This document shows positions 48,680 to 57,401 of a stretch of 64,000 bases of DNA, piece by piece. A model generated the notes under the pieces. The model worked only from the letters and a program-made list of their open reading frames with translations. It was not told the DNA's origin and did not search any database. The first letter of the stretch is position 1. Each line of letters opens with the position of its first letter. The stretch is from Thiohalobacter sp. IOR34 (GTDB lineage Bacteria > Pseudomonadota > Gammaproteobacteria > Thiohalobacterales > Thiohalobacteraceae): positions 779,438 to 843,437 of the forward strand of contig NZ_CP128988.1 in assembly GCF_030406045.1 (NCBI RefSeq). The letters are read 5' to 3'. A program made the position numbers and the translations under genes.

Positions 48680-49663
48680 ATGCCGGTGGACGACTGGCGC
48701 CCCAGTGCCCGGATCGGGGTCTTGCAGCTGCGGGCCCGTCTGCTGGCCCGTCTGCGCGACTTCTTCGCCAGGCGCGGCCTGCTGGAGGTCGATACGCCGG
48801 CGCTCTCTGTCGCCGCGGTCACCACGCCGCAGATCGACAGCTTCGTCACCCGCTATACCGGCCCCGGCGCGGCCGCCGGCCGCAGCCTCTATCTGCACAG
48901 CTCCCCCGAGTTCCCCATGAAGCGGCTGCTGGCCGCCGGCAGCGGCCCCATCTGGCAGTTGTGCAAGGTGTTCCGCAACGGCGAGGCGGGCACGCGGCAC
49001 AATCCGGAATTCAGCCTCCTGGAGTGGTACCGGCCCGGCTTTTCCCTTGCCCAGTTGATGGACGAGGTGGAGGCGCTGGTCGGCACCCTGCTGGACGAAG
49101 GCGCGGAGCGGCCGCCCTTCCGGCGCATCGCTTACGACGCTCTGTTCCGCCGTTTCGCCGGCGTCGACGGACTCCGCGCTCCGCCGGCCGAACTGCGGAC
49201 GGCGCTCAGCGCGGCCGGTATCGAGCCGCCGGCCGGCCTGCCCCTGGACGATGCCGACCCCTGGCGTGATCTGCTGATGAGCCTGGTCATCGAACCGCAG
49301 CTGCAGGGTGCCTGGTTCGTCCACGACTATCCGGTCAGCCAGGCGGCCCTGGCACGCATCCGTCCCGGCGAACCGCCGGTGGCCGAGCGCTTCGAGCTGT
49401 ACCTGGACGGACTCGAGCTGGCCAACGGCTTCCACGAACTGGCCGATGCCGCCGAACAGTGCGCCCGCTTCGAGCGTGAGAACGCCGCGCGCCGCGCCGC
49501 CGGGCTGCCCGAGCTGCCGCTGGACGAGAGGCTGCTGGCGGCGCTGGAGGCCGGTCTGCCGGACTGCTGCGGAGTGGCGCTGGGCTTCGACCGGCTGCTG
49601 ATGTGGGCCGCCGGCGCGGGTTCGATCGAGGCCGTGCTGGCCTTCCCTGTCGGACGGGCCTGA
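48680..49663 (+). CDS. epmA: EF-P lysine aminoacylase EpmA (PoxA/GenX)
   Basis: A 327-residue truncated class II lysyl-tRNA synthetase paralogue that attaches beta-lysine to EF-P. It has motif 2 (IWQLCKVFRNGEAGTRHNPEFSLLEWYRPG) and motif 3 (CCGVALGFDRLLMWAAG) but lacks the tRNA anticodon-binding domain. It starts 11 bases after efp, so the two are co-expressed. Confidence 0.95.
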   Translation: MPVDDWRPSARIGVLQLRARLLARLRDFFARRGLLEVDTPALSVAAVTTPQIDSFVTRYTGPGAAAGRSLYLHSSPEFPMKRLLAAGSGPIWQLCKVFRNGEAGTRHNPEFSLLEWYRPGFSLAQLMDEVEALVGTLLDEGAERPPFRRIAYDALFRRFAGVDGLRAPPAELRTALSAAGIEPPAGLPLDDADPWRDLLMSLVIEPQLQGAWFVHDYPVSQAALARIRPGEPPVAERFELYLDGLELANGFHELADAAEQCARFERENAARRAAGLPELPLDERLLAALEAGLPDCCGVALGFDRLLMWAAGAGSIEAVLAFPVGRA

Positions 49664-49665
49664 GG

Positions 49666-50163
49666 ATGGGGGCGCTGCCGTCCCTGCCCGGCAGCTATGT
49701 CCTGTTGCTGCACCTGGCGCAGCCGCGGCAGCTGATCGTCGGGCGTCTCGGTGAGTTCGATTTCGAGGCCGGCTGGTATCTCTATGTCGGCAGTGCCCAG
49801 GGCCCCGGTGGTCTGGCGGCGCGGGTCGGTCACCACCTGCAGGGCACGGCCAGGCCGCGCTGGCATATCGACTATCTGCGCGCGGCCGCCCGGCTGCAGG
49901 CCGTCTGGTACAGCGCTGAGCCACGCCGCCGCGAGGACGACTGGGCGGCGCTGGTGAGCACACTGCCCGGCGCCCGGGTGCCGGTGCCCGGCTTCGGTGC
50001 CAGTGACAGCAGCGCGGCGTCCCATCTGCTGGCGTTCCGCCGGCCGCCTGCCTTCCAGGCCTTCGTCCAGCGCCTGCACCGGCGCTGCCCCGGCCATGCC
50101 CCGCTGCATTGCTACCGCCCCGGCTTGCAAGCGGCGCCGCGAAGCTCGACACTCCGCGCATGA
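49666..50163 (+). CDS. DUF123 / GIY-YIG family protein
   Basis: A 165-residue protein. GSYVLLLHLAQPRQLIVGRLGEFDFEAGWYLYVGSAQGPGGLAARVGHHL is a DUF123 domain related to the GIY-YIG nuclease fold, and RPRWHIDYLRA and GFGASDSSAASHLLAF match later parts of the family. Start is 3 bases after the epmA stop and its stop overlaps the MlaE-like start (ATGA), so it bridges two operons. Role unknown. Confidence 0.82.
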   Translation: MGALPSLPGSYVLLLHLAQPRQLIVGRLGEFDFEAGWYLYVGSAQGPGGLAARVGHHLQGTARPRWHIDYLRAAARLQAVWYSAEPRRREDDWAALVSTLPGARVPVPGFGASDSSAASHLLAFRRPPAFQAFVQRLHRRCPGHAPLHCYRPGLQAAPRSSTLRA

Positions 50164-51272
50164 GCAGCAGCCCACAGCCCGCCGAGTTGCAGCCGCTGGA
50201 TGACGGTGGACTGCGTTGCCTCGGCGACTGGACCGTGGCCGGCCTCGACGGCCGCGAACGCGCCCTGCTGCAGCAGGTTGCGGCAGCCGACGTCGTGCGG
50301 CGGATCGACGGCAGCGGGATCCGCGGCATGGATACCGCCGGGGCCTGGCTGTTGCACCGGCTGCTGCGGCGGGCGAAGGGCGGGCCGCCGTTGCAGGATC
50401 TGCCGCCACGCTATGCCGGCCTGCTGGAGCTGGTCGAGGGCCTCGACGAGGGCGGCCTGCCGCCACCCCCACCCTCGCCCGGCCGCCTGGCCCAGATGGG
50501 CAAACAGGTGCTGGACGGCTTCGAGGAGCTGTTCGCCTTTCTCGCCTTCACCGGCGAGGTCTTTCAGCGCCTCGCACGGCAGCTGCTGCGCCCCTGGTCC
50601 ATCCGCTGGCCGGCGGTGTTCGCCGACCTGGAAACGGCCGGGTTGCGGGCGCTGGGCATCGTCGGCCTGCTGTCCTTCCTGATGGGGGTGGTGATCGCCT
50701 ATCAGGGTGCGGTGCAGCTGCGCATCTACGGCGCCAACATCTATGTCGCCGATCTGGTGGGCTTGTCGATGCTGCGCGAACTGGCGCCGCTGCTGACCGC
50801 GATCATCGTCGCCGGCCGCACCGGTTCCGCCTACACGGCGCAGATCGGCACCATGCAGGTCACCGAGGAGGTGGCGGCGCTGCAGACCATCGGCATCCCG
50901 CCGCTGGACCTGCTGGTGCTGCCCAAGCTGATTGCCCTGAGCCTGGCGTTGCCGCTGCTCAGCGTGTTCGCGGACATCCTCGGCGTGATCGGCGGCATGC
51001 TCATGGCCCAGTTGCAGCTCGGCCTCGGTTTCGAGCCTTTCCTCGACCGCTTTGCCGATGCGGTCTCGGCGCGCTCCTTTCTGCTCGGGCTGATCAAGGC
51101 GCCGGTGTTCGCGGTCATCATCGCCCTGGTGGGCTGCTTCCAGGGCTTCCGCGTGGCCGGCAGCGCGGCCAGCGTCGGCCGCCACACCACCCTGTCGGTG
51201 GTGCAGTCGATCTTCCTGGTGATCGTCGCCGATGCCCAGTTCTCGGTGTTGTTCAGCTGGTTGGGGATATGA
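50160..51272 (+). CDS. mlaE: MlaE-type lipid ABC permease with N-terminal MlaB-like STAS domain
   Basis: A 370-residue fusion. Residues 1-90 look like a STAS domain (LQPLDDGGLRCLGDWTVAGLDGRERALLQQV...VRRIDGSGIRGMDTAGAWLLHRLL), the role of MlaB in the classical system. Residues about 110-370 are an MlaE permease with GVVIAYQGAVQLRIYGANIYVADLVGLSMLRELAPLLTAIIVAGRTGSAYTAQIGTMQVTEEVAALQ. It should work with the MlaF-like and MCE proteins downstream in glycerophospholipid movement across the envelope. A 28-copy heptamer array follows the stop and separates it from the ATPase gene. Confidence 0.9.
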   Translation: MSSSPQPAELQPLDDGGLRCLGDWTVAGLDGRERALLQQVAAADVVRRIDGSGIRGMDTAGAWLLHRLLRRAKGGPPLQDLPPRYAGLLELVEGLDEGGLPPPPPSPGRLAQMGKQVLDGFEELFAFLAFTGEVFQRLARQLLRPWSIRWPAVFADLETAGLRALGIVGLLSFLMGVVIAYQGAVQLRIYGANIYVADLVGLSMLRELAPLLTAIIVAGRTGSAYTAQIGTMQVTEEVAALQTIGIPPLDLLVLPKLIALSLALPLLSVFADILGVIGGMLMAQLQLGLGFEPFLDRFADAVSARSFLLGLIKAPVFAVIIALVGCFQGFRVAGSAASVGRHTTLSVVQSIFLVIVADAQFSVLFSWLGI

Positions 51273-51277
51273 GGGTG

Positions 51278-51473
51278 GAATTCAGAATTCAGAATCCAGA
51301 AGTCAGAAGTCAGAAGTCAGAAGTCAGAAGTCAGAAGTCAGAAGTCAGAAGTCAGAAGTCAGAAGTCAGAAGTCAGAAGTCAGAAGTCAGAAGTCAGAAG
51401 TCAGAAGTCAGAAGTCAGAAGTCAGAAGTCAGAAGTCAGAAGTCAGAAGTCAGAAGTTGGAAGTTGGAAGCCA
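51278..51473. repeat. Heptamer array GAAnnCA, 28 units
   Basis: Exactly 196 bases = 28 seven-base units: two GAATTCA, one GAATCCA, 22 GAAGTCA, two GAAGTTG and one GAAGCCA. Edge units are variants and the core is homogeneous, as expected if the core expands by slippage. It starts five bases after the MlaE-like stop. All six frames of a 7-mer repeat give SQKSEVR-type peptides, which are not genes. The 37615 array uses the GAATCCA variant of the same heptamer. Confidence 0.95.
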
Positions 51474-51508
51474 GGGGTAGGGCGGGCATCGCCGCCGTTC
51501 CCGGCTTC

Positions 51509-51542
51509 TATTAACCCGGCAACCGAATATGCCAGGTTAATA
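51509..51542. repeat. 34 bp remnant of the TATYAACCCGGCAA element
   Basis: TATTAACCCGGCAACCGAAT followed by ATGCCAGGTTAATA; the outer arms TATTAACC and GGTTAATA are perfect inverted repeats. This is the minimal footprint of the family seen in full at 34753 and 60047, lying between the heptamer array and the ATPase gene. Confidence 0.7.
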
Positions 51543-51610
51543 ATAGCGCTTCGCTAAGGAACGATAGGGGGCCGATGGTGGACAGCGGGTCGCAGGGGAA
51601 GGGAGGGGCG

Positions 51611-52381
51611 ATGCCTGAGGAGGCGGACATTCTCGTCGAGCTGCGTGACGTCACCACCCGCTTCGGCGATCATGTGGTGCATCAGGGGCTGAATCTGGAG
51701 GTGCGGCGGGGCGAGATCCTGGCCCTGGTCGGCGGCAGCGGCAGCGGCAAGACCACCTTGCTGCAGGAGATGATCATGCTGCGCCGGCCGAGCAGCGGTT
51801 CGATCCGCCTGTTTGGCGAGGAGTTGACGGCGGCGTCGTCGGCGCGCGCCCTGGCGTTGCGCCGGCGCTTCGGGGTGCTGTTCCAGCACGGCGCGTTGTT
51901 CAGCGGCCTGAGCGTGCTGCAGAATGTCGCCGTGCCGCTGCGTGAGCACACCCGTTTCGGCGAGGATTTCATCGAGCAGATCGCGCTGCTCAAGATCCGC
52001 CTCGCCGGTCTGCCGCCCGAGGCAGCCGGGCTCTATCCCAGCGAACTGAGCGGGGGCATGATCAAGCGGGCCGGCCTGGCGCGGGCCATGGTGCTGGATC
52101 CGCAACTGCTGTTTCTCGACGAGCCGACCTCAGGCCTCGATCCAGCCAGCGCCGATGCCTTCGATGCCCTGGTGCGGCGTCTGCAACAATGGTTGGGGCT
52201 GACGCTGGTGATGATCACCCATGATCCGGTCTCGCTGTGGAACCTGGCGGACCGGGTGGCGGTGCTGGGCGAGGGACGCATCGTCGCCGTGGGGCCGATG
52301 GCCGAGCTGGAGGACGTGGCGCATCCGGCGGTGCAGGAGTACTTTCAGGGCGAACGCGCGCGCCGTGCGCGGCAGGGGTGA
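51611..52381 (+). CDS. mlaF: MlaF-type lipid ABC ATPase
   Basis: A 256-residue ATPase subunit with Walker A VGGSGSGKTT, signature LSGGMIKRAGLARAM, Walker B LLFLDEPTSGLDP and H-loop VMITHDP. Its closest general type is MlaF, the ATPase of MCE lipid transporters. ATG 51575 is in frame, but ATG 51611 with GGGAGGGG before it is preferred. Separated from its permease by 338 bases of repeats, unusual for such an operon. Confidence 0.9.
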   Translation: MPEEADILVELRDVTTRFGDHVVHQGLNLEVRRGEILALVGGSGSGKTTLLQEMIMLRRPSSGSIRLFGEELTAASSARALALRRRFGVLFQHGALFSGLSVLQNVAVPLREHTRFGEDFIEQIALLKIRLAGLPPEAAGLYPSELSGGMIKRAGLARAMVLDPQLLFLDEPTSGLDPASADAFDALVRRLQQWLGLTLVMITHDPVSLWNLADRVAVLGEGRIVAVGPMAELEDVAHPAVQEYFQGERARRARQG

Positions 52382-52384
52382 CGG

Positions 52385-53317
52385 ATGGAGACCCGGATTC
52401 AATACGTGCTGGTGGGGCTGTTCGTGGTGGTGCTGGGGGCGCTCGGCATCGGCATCAGCCTGTGGCTGGCCTTCGGCGACTTCGCCCAGGAATACCGCCT
52501 GTACCATGTCTACATGACCGAGTCGGTGTCCGGTCTCTATGTCGATGCCCCGGTACGCTTCCGCGGCGTGGAGGTCGGCAAGGTGCGCGCCCTGGCGCTC
52601 GATCCCGAGAATCCGGAGCGGGTGGTGCTGACCCTGGCCGTCAAGCCGGATGTGCCGATCCACGTCGACACCGTGGCGACCCTCAACGTGCAGGGCCTGA
52701 CCGGCATCGCTTCCATCGAGCTCTCCGGCGGGCGCCGCGATTCACCCCTGCTGGAGGCAAGACCCGGCGAGGAGTACCCGGTGATCCACACCGGACCCTC
52801 GCTGTTCCGGCGGCTGGATGCCAGTGTCTCCGAGCTGCTGGCCAACCTCAACCAGGTGTCTCGTGACCTGCACAGCCTGCTCAGCCCGGAGAACCGGGTG
52901 CGCTTTGCCAATCTGCTCGGACATCTGGAGGCGCTGAGTGCCAGCCTGAGCAGTCGGCGGACGGAACTGGCGGAGGGTATCGGCCATGCCTCCACGGCCT
53001 TCGCCCGCCTGGCCAGCGCCGGGGAGACGCTGCCGGTGCTGATGCAGCGTCTCGAATCCAGCGCCATGGCCGTGGAGGGCAGCGCCGGGGCGTTCGCCGA
53101 GGCCAGCCGGGTGCTCAAGCAGGAGGCCGGGCGCAGCGGTGCCGAACTGCGGCGCATCGGCAGCGAGTTGCTGCCGCAGGTCAGCCAGCTGCTGGAGGAG
53201 CTGAGCAGCCTGACCGGCAGCCTGCAGCGGATCAGCGAGCGCATCGAGGAGGATCCGCGCAGTATCATCTACGGGCCGCAGCTGGAGCTGCCCGGCCCCG
53301 GGGAAGAACGACCATGA
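52385..53317 (+). CDS. mlaD: MCE (MlaD) family substrate-binding protein
   Basis: A 310-residue periplasmic protein anchored by an N-terminal helix (QYVLVGLFVVVLGALGIGISLWLAF). The MCE domain (about 40-150) has VSGLYVDAPVRFRGVEVGKVRALAL and TLNVQGLTGIASIELSGG. The C-terminal 150 residues are helical (LLANLNQVSRDLHSLLSPENRVRFANLL...) and may form the hexameric needle. It starts 3 bases after the ATPase and its end overlaps the lipoprotein gene. Confidence 0.9.
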   Translation: METRIQYVLVGLFVVVLGALGIGISLWLAFGDFAQEYRLYHVYMTESVSGLYVDAPVRFRGVEVGKVRALALDPENPERVVLTLAVKPDVPIHVDTVATLNVQGLTGIASIELSGGRRDSPLLEARPGEEYPVIHTGPSLFRRLDASVSELLANLNQVSRDLHSLLSPENRVRFANLLGHLEALSASLSSRRTELAEGIGHASTAFARLASAGETLPVLMQRLESSAMAVEGSAGAFAEASRVLKQEAGRSGAELRRIGSELLPQVSQLLEELSSLTGSLQRISERIEEDPRSIIYGPQLELPGPGEERP

Positions 53318-53940
53318 AGAGCCTTGCATCATCCGCCCTGCGACCGCTCTGGCCGCTGTTCCTGCTGGTCCTGGCCGGTTGCAGCCTGCTGCCCGGAGCC
53401 GAGCCGGTCGCCGTGCAGCGCTATGCCCTCGGCCCGCTGGCAGCCACCCCGGCAGGCAACGAAGCCACCGGGCCCACGCTGCTGCTGGCGGCGCCGCGCG
53501 CCCTGGCCGAGGTCGCCACGCCGCGCATGCTCTATCAGCGGGAGGGGCATCGGCTCGCCTATTTTGCCTACAGCCGCTGGGCCGACGAGCCGGCGCGGAT
53601 GCTGGCCGAGCGCCTGGTCGAGGCCCTGGAGGACAGCGGGCGTCTCGCTGCGGTGGTGCGGCCGGGCACGCCGGTGCAGGCCGATCTGCGGCTGGAGACG
53701 GAACTGCTGGCCTTCGTGCAGGATTTTCACCAGACGCCGAGCCGATTCCACATCCGCCTGCGTGCCCGGCTGGTCGATCCCGTCCGCCGGCGGGTGGTGG
53801 CCAGCCGGCTGTTCACCGCCGAGGCCGAGGCGCCGAGTGACGATCCCGCCGGTGGCGCCGCTGCCGCGGAGCGGGCCAGCCGCTCCCTGGCCGGCGAGGT
53901 GGTCGCCTTCGTGCTCCGGCAGTTGCCGATCGAGCGATGA
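53314..53940 (+). CDS. ABC transport auxiliary lipoprotein (PqiC-like)
   Basis: A 208-residue lipoprotein with signal RPLWPLFLLVLAGC (lipobox LAGC) and an ABC_trans_aux-type domain: YALGPLAATPAG, LLLAAPRALAEVATPRMLYQREGHRLAYFAYSRWADEPARMLAERLVEAL. Such proteins receive lipids on the outer-membrane side of MCE systems. Start overlaps the MCE stop (ATGA), and its stop overlaps trmJ likewise. Confidence 0.85.
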   Translation: MKSLASSALRPLWPLFLLVLAGCSLLPGAEPVAVQRYALGPLAATPAGNEATGPTLLLAAPRALAEVATPRMLYQREGHRLAYFAYSRWADEPARMLAERLVEALEDSGRLAAVVRPGTPVQADLRLETELLAFVQDFHQTPSRFHIRLRARLVDPVRRRVVASRLFTAEAEAPSDDPAGGAAAAERASRSLAGEVVAFVLRQLPIER

Positions 53941-54656
53941 GGGCGGAGGGGGTGCGGGTGGTGCTGGTCGAGACCAGCCACCCCGGCAACATCGGCGCGG
54001 CGGCGCGGGCCATGAAGACCATGGGCTTGCGGCGGCTGTATCTGGTGGCACCCGGGGTGTTTCCTTCGGCCGAGGCCACGGCGCGCGCCTCTGGGGCGGA
54101 CGACCTGCTGGCCGAAGCCCGGGTCTGCGCCAGCCTGAATGAGGCGCTCGCCGGCTGCAGCCTGGTGATCGGGGCCAGCGCCCGGCTGCGATCCCTGCAG
54201 TGGCCGCAGCTCGATCCGCGCGAATGTGCCGCCCGGGTGGCGGCGGAAACGGCGCAGGGCGAGGTGGCGCTGGTGTTCGGCCGCGAGCGTTCCGGATTGA
54301 GCAATGCCGAGCTGGAGCGCTGTCATTTTCTGGTGCACATCCCCACCCATCCCGACTATTCCTCGCTCAACCTCGCCCAGGCGGTGCAGGTGCTGGCCTA
54401 TGAGCTGCGGATGACCGAGGCGCCGCCGGCGGCGCCGGAGGCCGAGTTTCCGCCGGCCACGGCCGAGGAGATGGAAGGGCTCTACGCCCACCTCGAACAG
54501 ACCCTCTACGATCTGGAGTTCATCAGTCCCGACCGTCCCGGCCGCATGATGCGCCGCCTGCGGCGCCTGTTGCAGCGCGCCCGCCCCGACCGCAACGAGC
54601 TGAACATCCTGCGTGGCATCCTCAGTGCGGCCCAGGCCAAGGCCCGTCGCGAGTGA
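53937..54656 (+). CDS. trmJ: tRNA (cytidine/uridine-32-2'-O)-methyltransferase TrmJ
   Basis: A 239-residue SPOUT-class methyltransferase modifying position 32 of tRNAs. VRVVLVETSHPGNIGAAARAMKTMGLRRLYLV is motif 1, FGRERSGLSNAELERCHFLVHIPTHPDYSSLNLAQAVQVLAYE contains the knotted SAM-binding motifs 2 and 3. trmJ before cysE-iscR is the usual gammaproteobacterial order. It overlaps the preceding lipoprotein gene by 4 bases. Confidence 0.94.
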   Translation: MRAEGVRVVLVETSHPGNIGAAARAMKTMGLRRLYLVAPGVFPSAEATARASGADDLLAEARVCASLNEALAGCSLVIGASARLRSLQWPQLDPRECAARVAAETAQGEVALVFGRERSGLSNAELERCHFLVHIPTHPDYSSLNLAQAVQVLAYELRMTEAPPAAPEAEFPPATAEEMEGLYAHLEQTLYDLEFISPDRPGRMMRRLRRLLQRARPDRNELNILRGILSAAQAKARRE

Positions 54657-54804
54657 TCCGATACGCCGCCGTGCTGCAAACGGCGGGATAAATCCCCTTT
54701 CCCTCAATGGGTTGACGTGGGCAGGCGCGGCGTGACGCGCTACAATGTCCAGTCGGTCCCACCCGGCGGCGCCGCCGAGGCGTCCCGCAGCTCCAGGGGG
54801 AGTC

Positions 54805-55626
54805 ATGTTCGATCGTCTGCGCGAAGACATCCGTTGTGTGTTCGACCGTGATCCGGCGGCGAGGCACACCTTCGAGGTCGTCACCACCTATCCGGGCGTG
54901 CATGCGCTGATCATGCACCGGGCCAGCCATGCCCTGTGGAATGCCGGTCTCAAGTGGCTGGCGCGCTGGCTGGCGATGTTCTCGCGCTGGTTCACGGGTA
55001 TCGAGATCCATCCCGGTGCGCAGATCGGCCGGCGCTTCTTCATCGACCACGGCATGGGGGTGGTGATCGGCGAGACCGCCGAGATCGGTGATGACTGCAC
55101 CCTCTACCATGGCGTCACCCTGGGTGGCACCAGTTGGAAGAAAGGCAAGCGTCATCCGACCCTGGGTAACGATGTGGTGATCGGCGCCGGGGCCAAGGTG
55201 CTGGGGCCGATCACCATTGGCGACGGGGCGCGGGTCGGTTCCAATGCCGTGGTCCTCAAGGACGTGCATCCCAATGCCACGGTGGTCGGCGTGCCCGGCC
55301 GGGTGGTCGAGGCGCGCAGACCCGTGGAAAAGAGCGAAACCCGCGAGGCGATCGCCCGCAAGATGGGCTTCGATGCCTACGGCACCACCAAGGAGATGCC
55401 AGACCCGGTGGCCACCGCCATCAATGCCATGCTCGATCACATCCACGTCATGGACAAGAAGCTGGAGGAGGTCTGCCGCGGGCTGAAGGGGCTGGGCGCG
55501 GAGGTCGCCGATCTGCAGCTGCCGGACCTCGGGCCCTGCGAGATCAGTAGCACCTCGCCGGTGCAGGAACTTGAGCCAGATCAGGAAGAGGGGGATTCCA
55601 ACAGCAGTCGTGCGGACAATTCTTGA
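54805..55626 (+). CDS. cysE: Serine O-acetyltransferase
   Basis: A 273-residue enzyme making O-acetylserine for cysteine synthesis. Left-handed beta-helix hexapeptides include [45 protein letters not shown] and [30 protein letters not shown]. The C-terminal tail beyond residue 240 is hydrophilic ([18 protein letters not shown]). A TACAAT word lies at 54741-54746. It provides cysteine for the downstream Isc system; the stop overlaps the IscR-type site. Confidence 0.94.
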   Translation: MFDRLREDIRCVFDRDPAARHTFEVVTTYPGVHALIMHRASHALWNAGLKWLARWLAMFSRWFTGIEIHPGAQIGRRFFIDHGMGVVIGETAEIGDDCTLYHGVTLGGTSWKKGKRHPTLGNDVVIGAGAKVLGPITIGDGARVGSNAVVLKDVHPNATVVGVPGRVVEARRPVEKSETREAIARKMGFDAYGTTKEMPDPVATAINAMLDHIHVMDKKLEEVCRGLKGLGAEVADLQLPDLGPCEISSTSPVQELEPDQEEGDSNSSRADNS

Positions 55627-55643
55627 CTGTTTTACTAGGGTAT
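55621..55643 (+). promoter_or_regulatory. IscR type-1 site over the iscR promoter
   Basis: TTGACTGTTTTACTAGGG followed by TAT resembles the type-1 IscR sites of other gammaproteobacteria (TTGACC/T, ACT, GGG words). TTGACT doubles as the -35 hexamer; CACATT 17 bases on may be the -10. Fe-S-loaded IscR would repress here, giving feedback control of the operon. The site overlaps the cysE stop codon. Confidence 0.65.
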
Positions 55644-55695
55644 GGCACATTGCCTGCCATCGACGCAACGCATTCTAGCACTGGAACCTCAAGGT

Positions 55696-56187
55696 ATGAA
55701 ACTCACGACCAAGGGACGCTACGCCGTCACGGCCATGCTCGACCTGACCCTGCACTCCGGCAACGGGCCGGTCAAGCTGGCCGAGATCTCCGGGCGCCAG
55801 GAGATTTCGCTCTCCTACCTGGAGCAGCTCTTCGCCCGGCTGCGCAAGGGTGGGCTGGTGGTCAGCACCCGTGGCCCCGGCGGCGGCTATTCGCTGAGCC
55901 GGCCGGCGGACGAGATCGCCGTGGCGGACGTGATCCTCGCCGTGGACGAGAATATGGACACCACTCGCTGTGGCGGCATGGGCAACTGCCAGAACGACCT
56001 GCCCTGCCTGACCCATGAGCTCTGGACCGAGCTGAGCAATCAGATCCGCAGCTTTCTCAGCGACATCACCCTGGGTCAGCTGGTGCGCAACGCCAACGTG
56101 AAGCAGGTGGCGGAGCGCCAGGAACAGGAACTGCAGGCGCCCTCGATCGAAGTGGCCGTGGTGGAAAAGCCCGCCGAGGCGTCCTGA
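55696..56187 (+). CDS. iscR: Fe-S cluster assembly regulator IscR
   Basis: A 163-residue Rrf2-family regulator. A winged helix is visible in [20 protein letters not shown]...[31 protein letters not shown], and the cluster ligands in [20 protein letters not shown] (three cysteines and the histidine). The first gene of the isc operon; ATG 55696 matches the family, the longer upstream frame does not. Confidence 0.95.
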   Translation: MKLTTKGRYAVTAMLDLTLHSGNGPVKLAEISGRQEISLSYLEQLFARLRKGGLVVSTRGPGGGYSLSRPADEIAVADVILAVDENMDTTRCGGMGNCQNDLPCLTHELWTELSNQIRSFLSDITLGQLVRNANVKQVAERQEQELQAPSIEVAVVEKPAEAS

Positions 56188-56210
56188 GGGGCGGGGGCAG
56201 CGGGGTCGGC

Positions 56211-57356
56211 ATGCAGCAGGTCTACCTCGATTACAACGCCACCACCCCGCTCGACGAGGGGGTGCTGGAGGCCATGCTGCCCTATCTGCGCGAGCAGTTT
56301 GGCAATCCCTCCAGCGTGCATGCCACCGGCCGTCTGGCGCGGGCCGCCATCGACCGGGCGCGTCAGCAGGTGGCGGAACTGGTCGGGGTCGCGCCGGGCC
56401 AGGTGATCTTCACCAGTGGCGGCACCGAGGCCAACAACCTGGCGCTCTGGGCGCGCTGCGCGGCGGCGAAGGCACCGGGGCGGCTGGCGGTGAGCGCCAT
56501 CGAGCACCCCTCGGTGCTGGCCCCGGCCGAGGCCTGGGCGGCCCGTGGCTGGCAGCTCGATCGCCTGCCGGTCGATGCCGACGGGCGTCTCCAGATGGCG
56601 GCGCTGGAGCGCAGCCTGGCGTCTGGCACCGAGCTGGTCTCGGTGATGCTGGCCAACAACGAGACCGGCGTGTTGCAGGACATCCCGGCCATCGCCGGGC
56701 GGGTGCGGGCCGCCGGCGCCGTGCTGCATACCGATGCGGTGCAGGCCGCGGGCAAGCTGCCGCTGGATTTCGCCGCCAGCGGGGCGGGGCTGATGAGCCT
56801 CTCGGCGCACAAGATCTATGGTCCCAAGGGCGTCGGCGCGCTGATCGTCGACAGGGCCCTGGAGCTGGTGCCGCTGCTGGTCGGCGGCGGCCAGGAACGC
56901 GGCCTGCGCGCCGGCACCGAGAACCTGGCCGGGATCGTCGGTTTCGGGGCCGCCGCGGAGCTGGCCCGCCAGCGCCTGAGGCAGGATGCCGAGCGGCTGC
57001 GCGCGCTGCGCGAGCGGCTGGAGGAACAGCTGGCGGCGCTGCCGGGAGTGAGCCTGTTCGCGCGCGCCGCGCCGCGGCTGCCGAACACCCTGCAGCTGGC
57101 ACTGGACGGCATCGACGGCGAGGCTCTGCTGTTGCAGCTGGATCGCGAGGGCCTGGCGGTTTCCAGTGGCTCGGCCTGTTCCAGCGGCAGTACCGAACCC
57201 AGCCATGTGCTGACGGCGATGGGGGTCGAGGCGCAACGGGCGCGCGGCGCCATCCGCATCAGCCTCGGGCGACACAGCAGCGAGGCCGACATCGATCGTC
57301 TGGTCGGGGTGTTGCGCCGGCAGCAGGAGTGGGCTGCCCGGGCCGCGGCCTGGTAG
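56211..57356 (+). CDS. Second cysteine desulfurase (NifS-like)
   Basis: A 381-residue PLP enzyme. PLP lysine in [18 protein letters not shown]; active-site cysteine loop [29 protein letters not shown]-like N-terminus QVYLDYNATTPLDE. It is closer to group-I NifS than to a SufS. It precedes a standard iscS, so the operon has two desulfurases in tandem. Whether it serves Fe-S clusters, thiolation or another acceptor is unknown. Confidence 0.9.
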   Translation: MQQVYLDYNATTPLDEGVLEAMLPYLREQFGNPSSVHATGRLARAAIDRARQQVAELVGVAPGQVIFTSGGTEANNLALWARCAAAKAPGRLAVSAIEHPSVLAPAEAWAARGWQLDRLPVDADGRLQMAALERSLASGTELVSVMLANNETGVLQDIPAIAGRVRAAGAVLHTDAVQAAGKLPLDFAASGAGLMSLSAHKIYGPKGVGALIVDRALELVPLLVGGGQERGLRAGTENLAGIVGFGAAAELARQRLRQDAERLRALRERLEEQLAALPGVSLFARAAPRLPNTLQLALDGIDGEALLLQLDREGLAVSSGSACSSGSTEPSHVLTAMGVEAQRARGAIRISLGRHSSEADIDRLVGVLRRQQEWAARAAAW

Positions 57357-57401
57357 GAAGACGGAATTCTTGAATCAATACGACACGGTGGCAATGACAT
57401 C

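Noticed and set aside
51278..51473. Heptamer array as CRISPR or as a coding repeat protein
   Set aside because: Units are 7 bases with no spacers, so it is not CRISPR; SQKSEVR peptides arise in every frame of the 7-mer and have no start signal.
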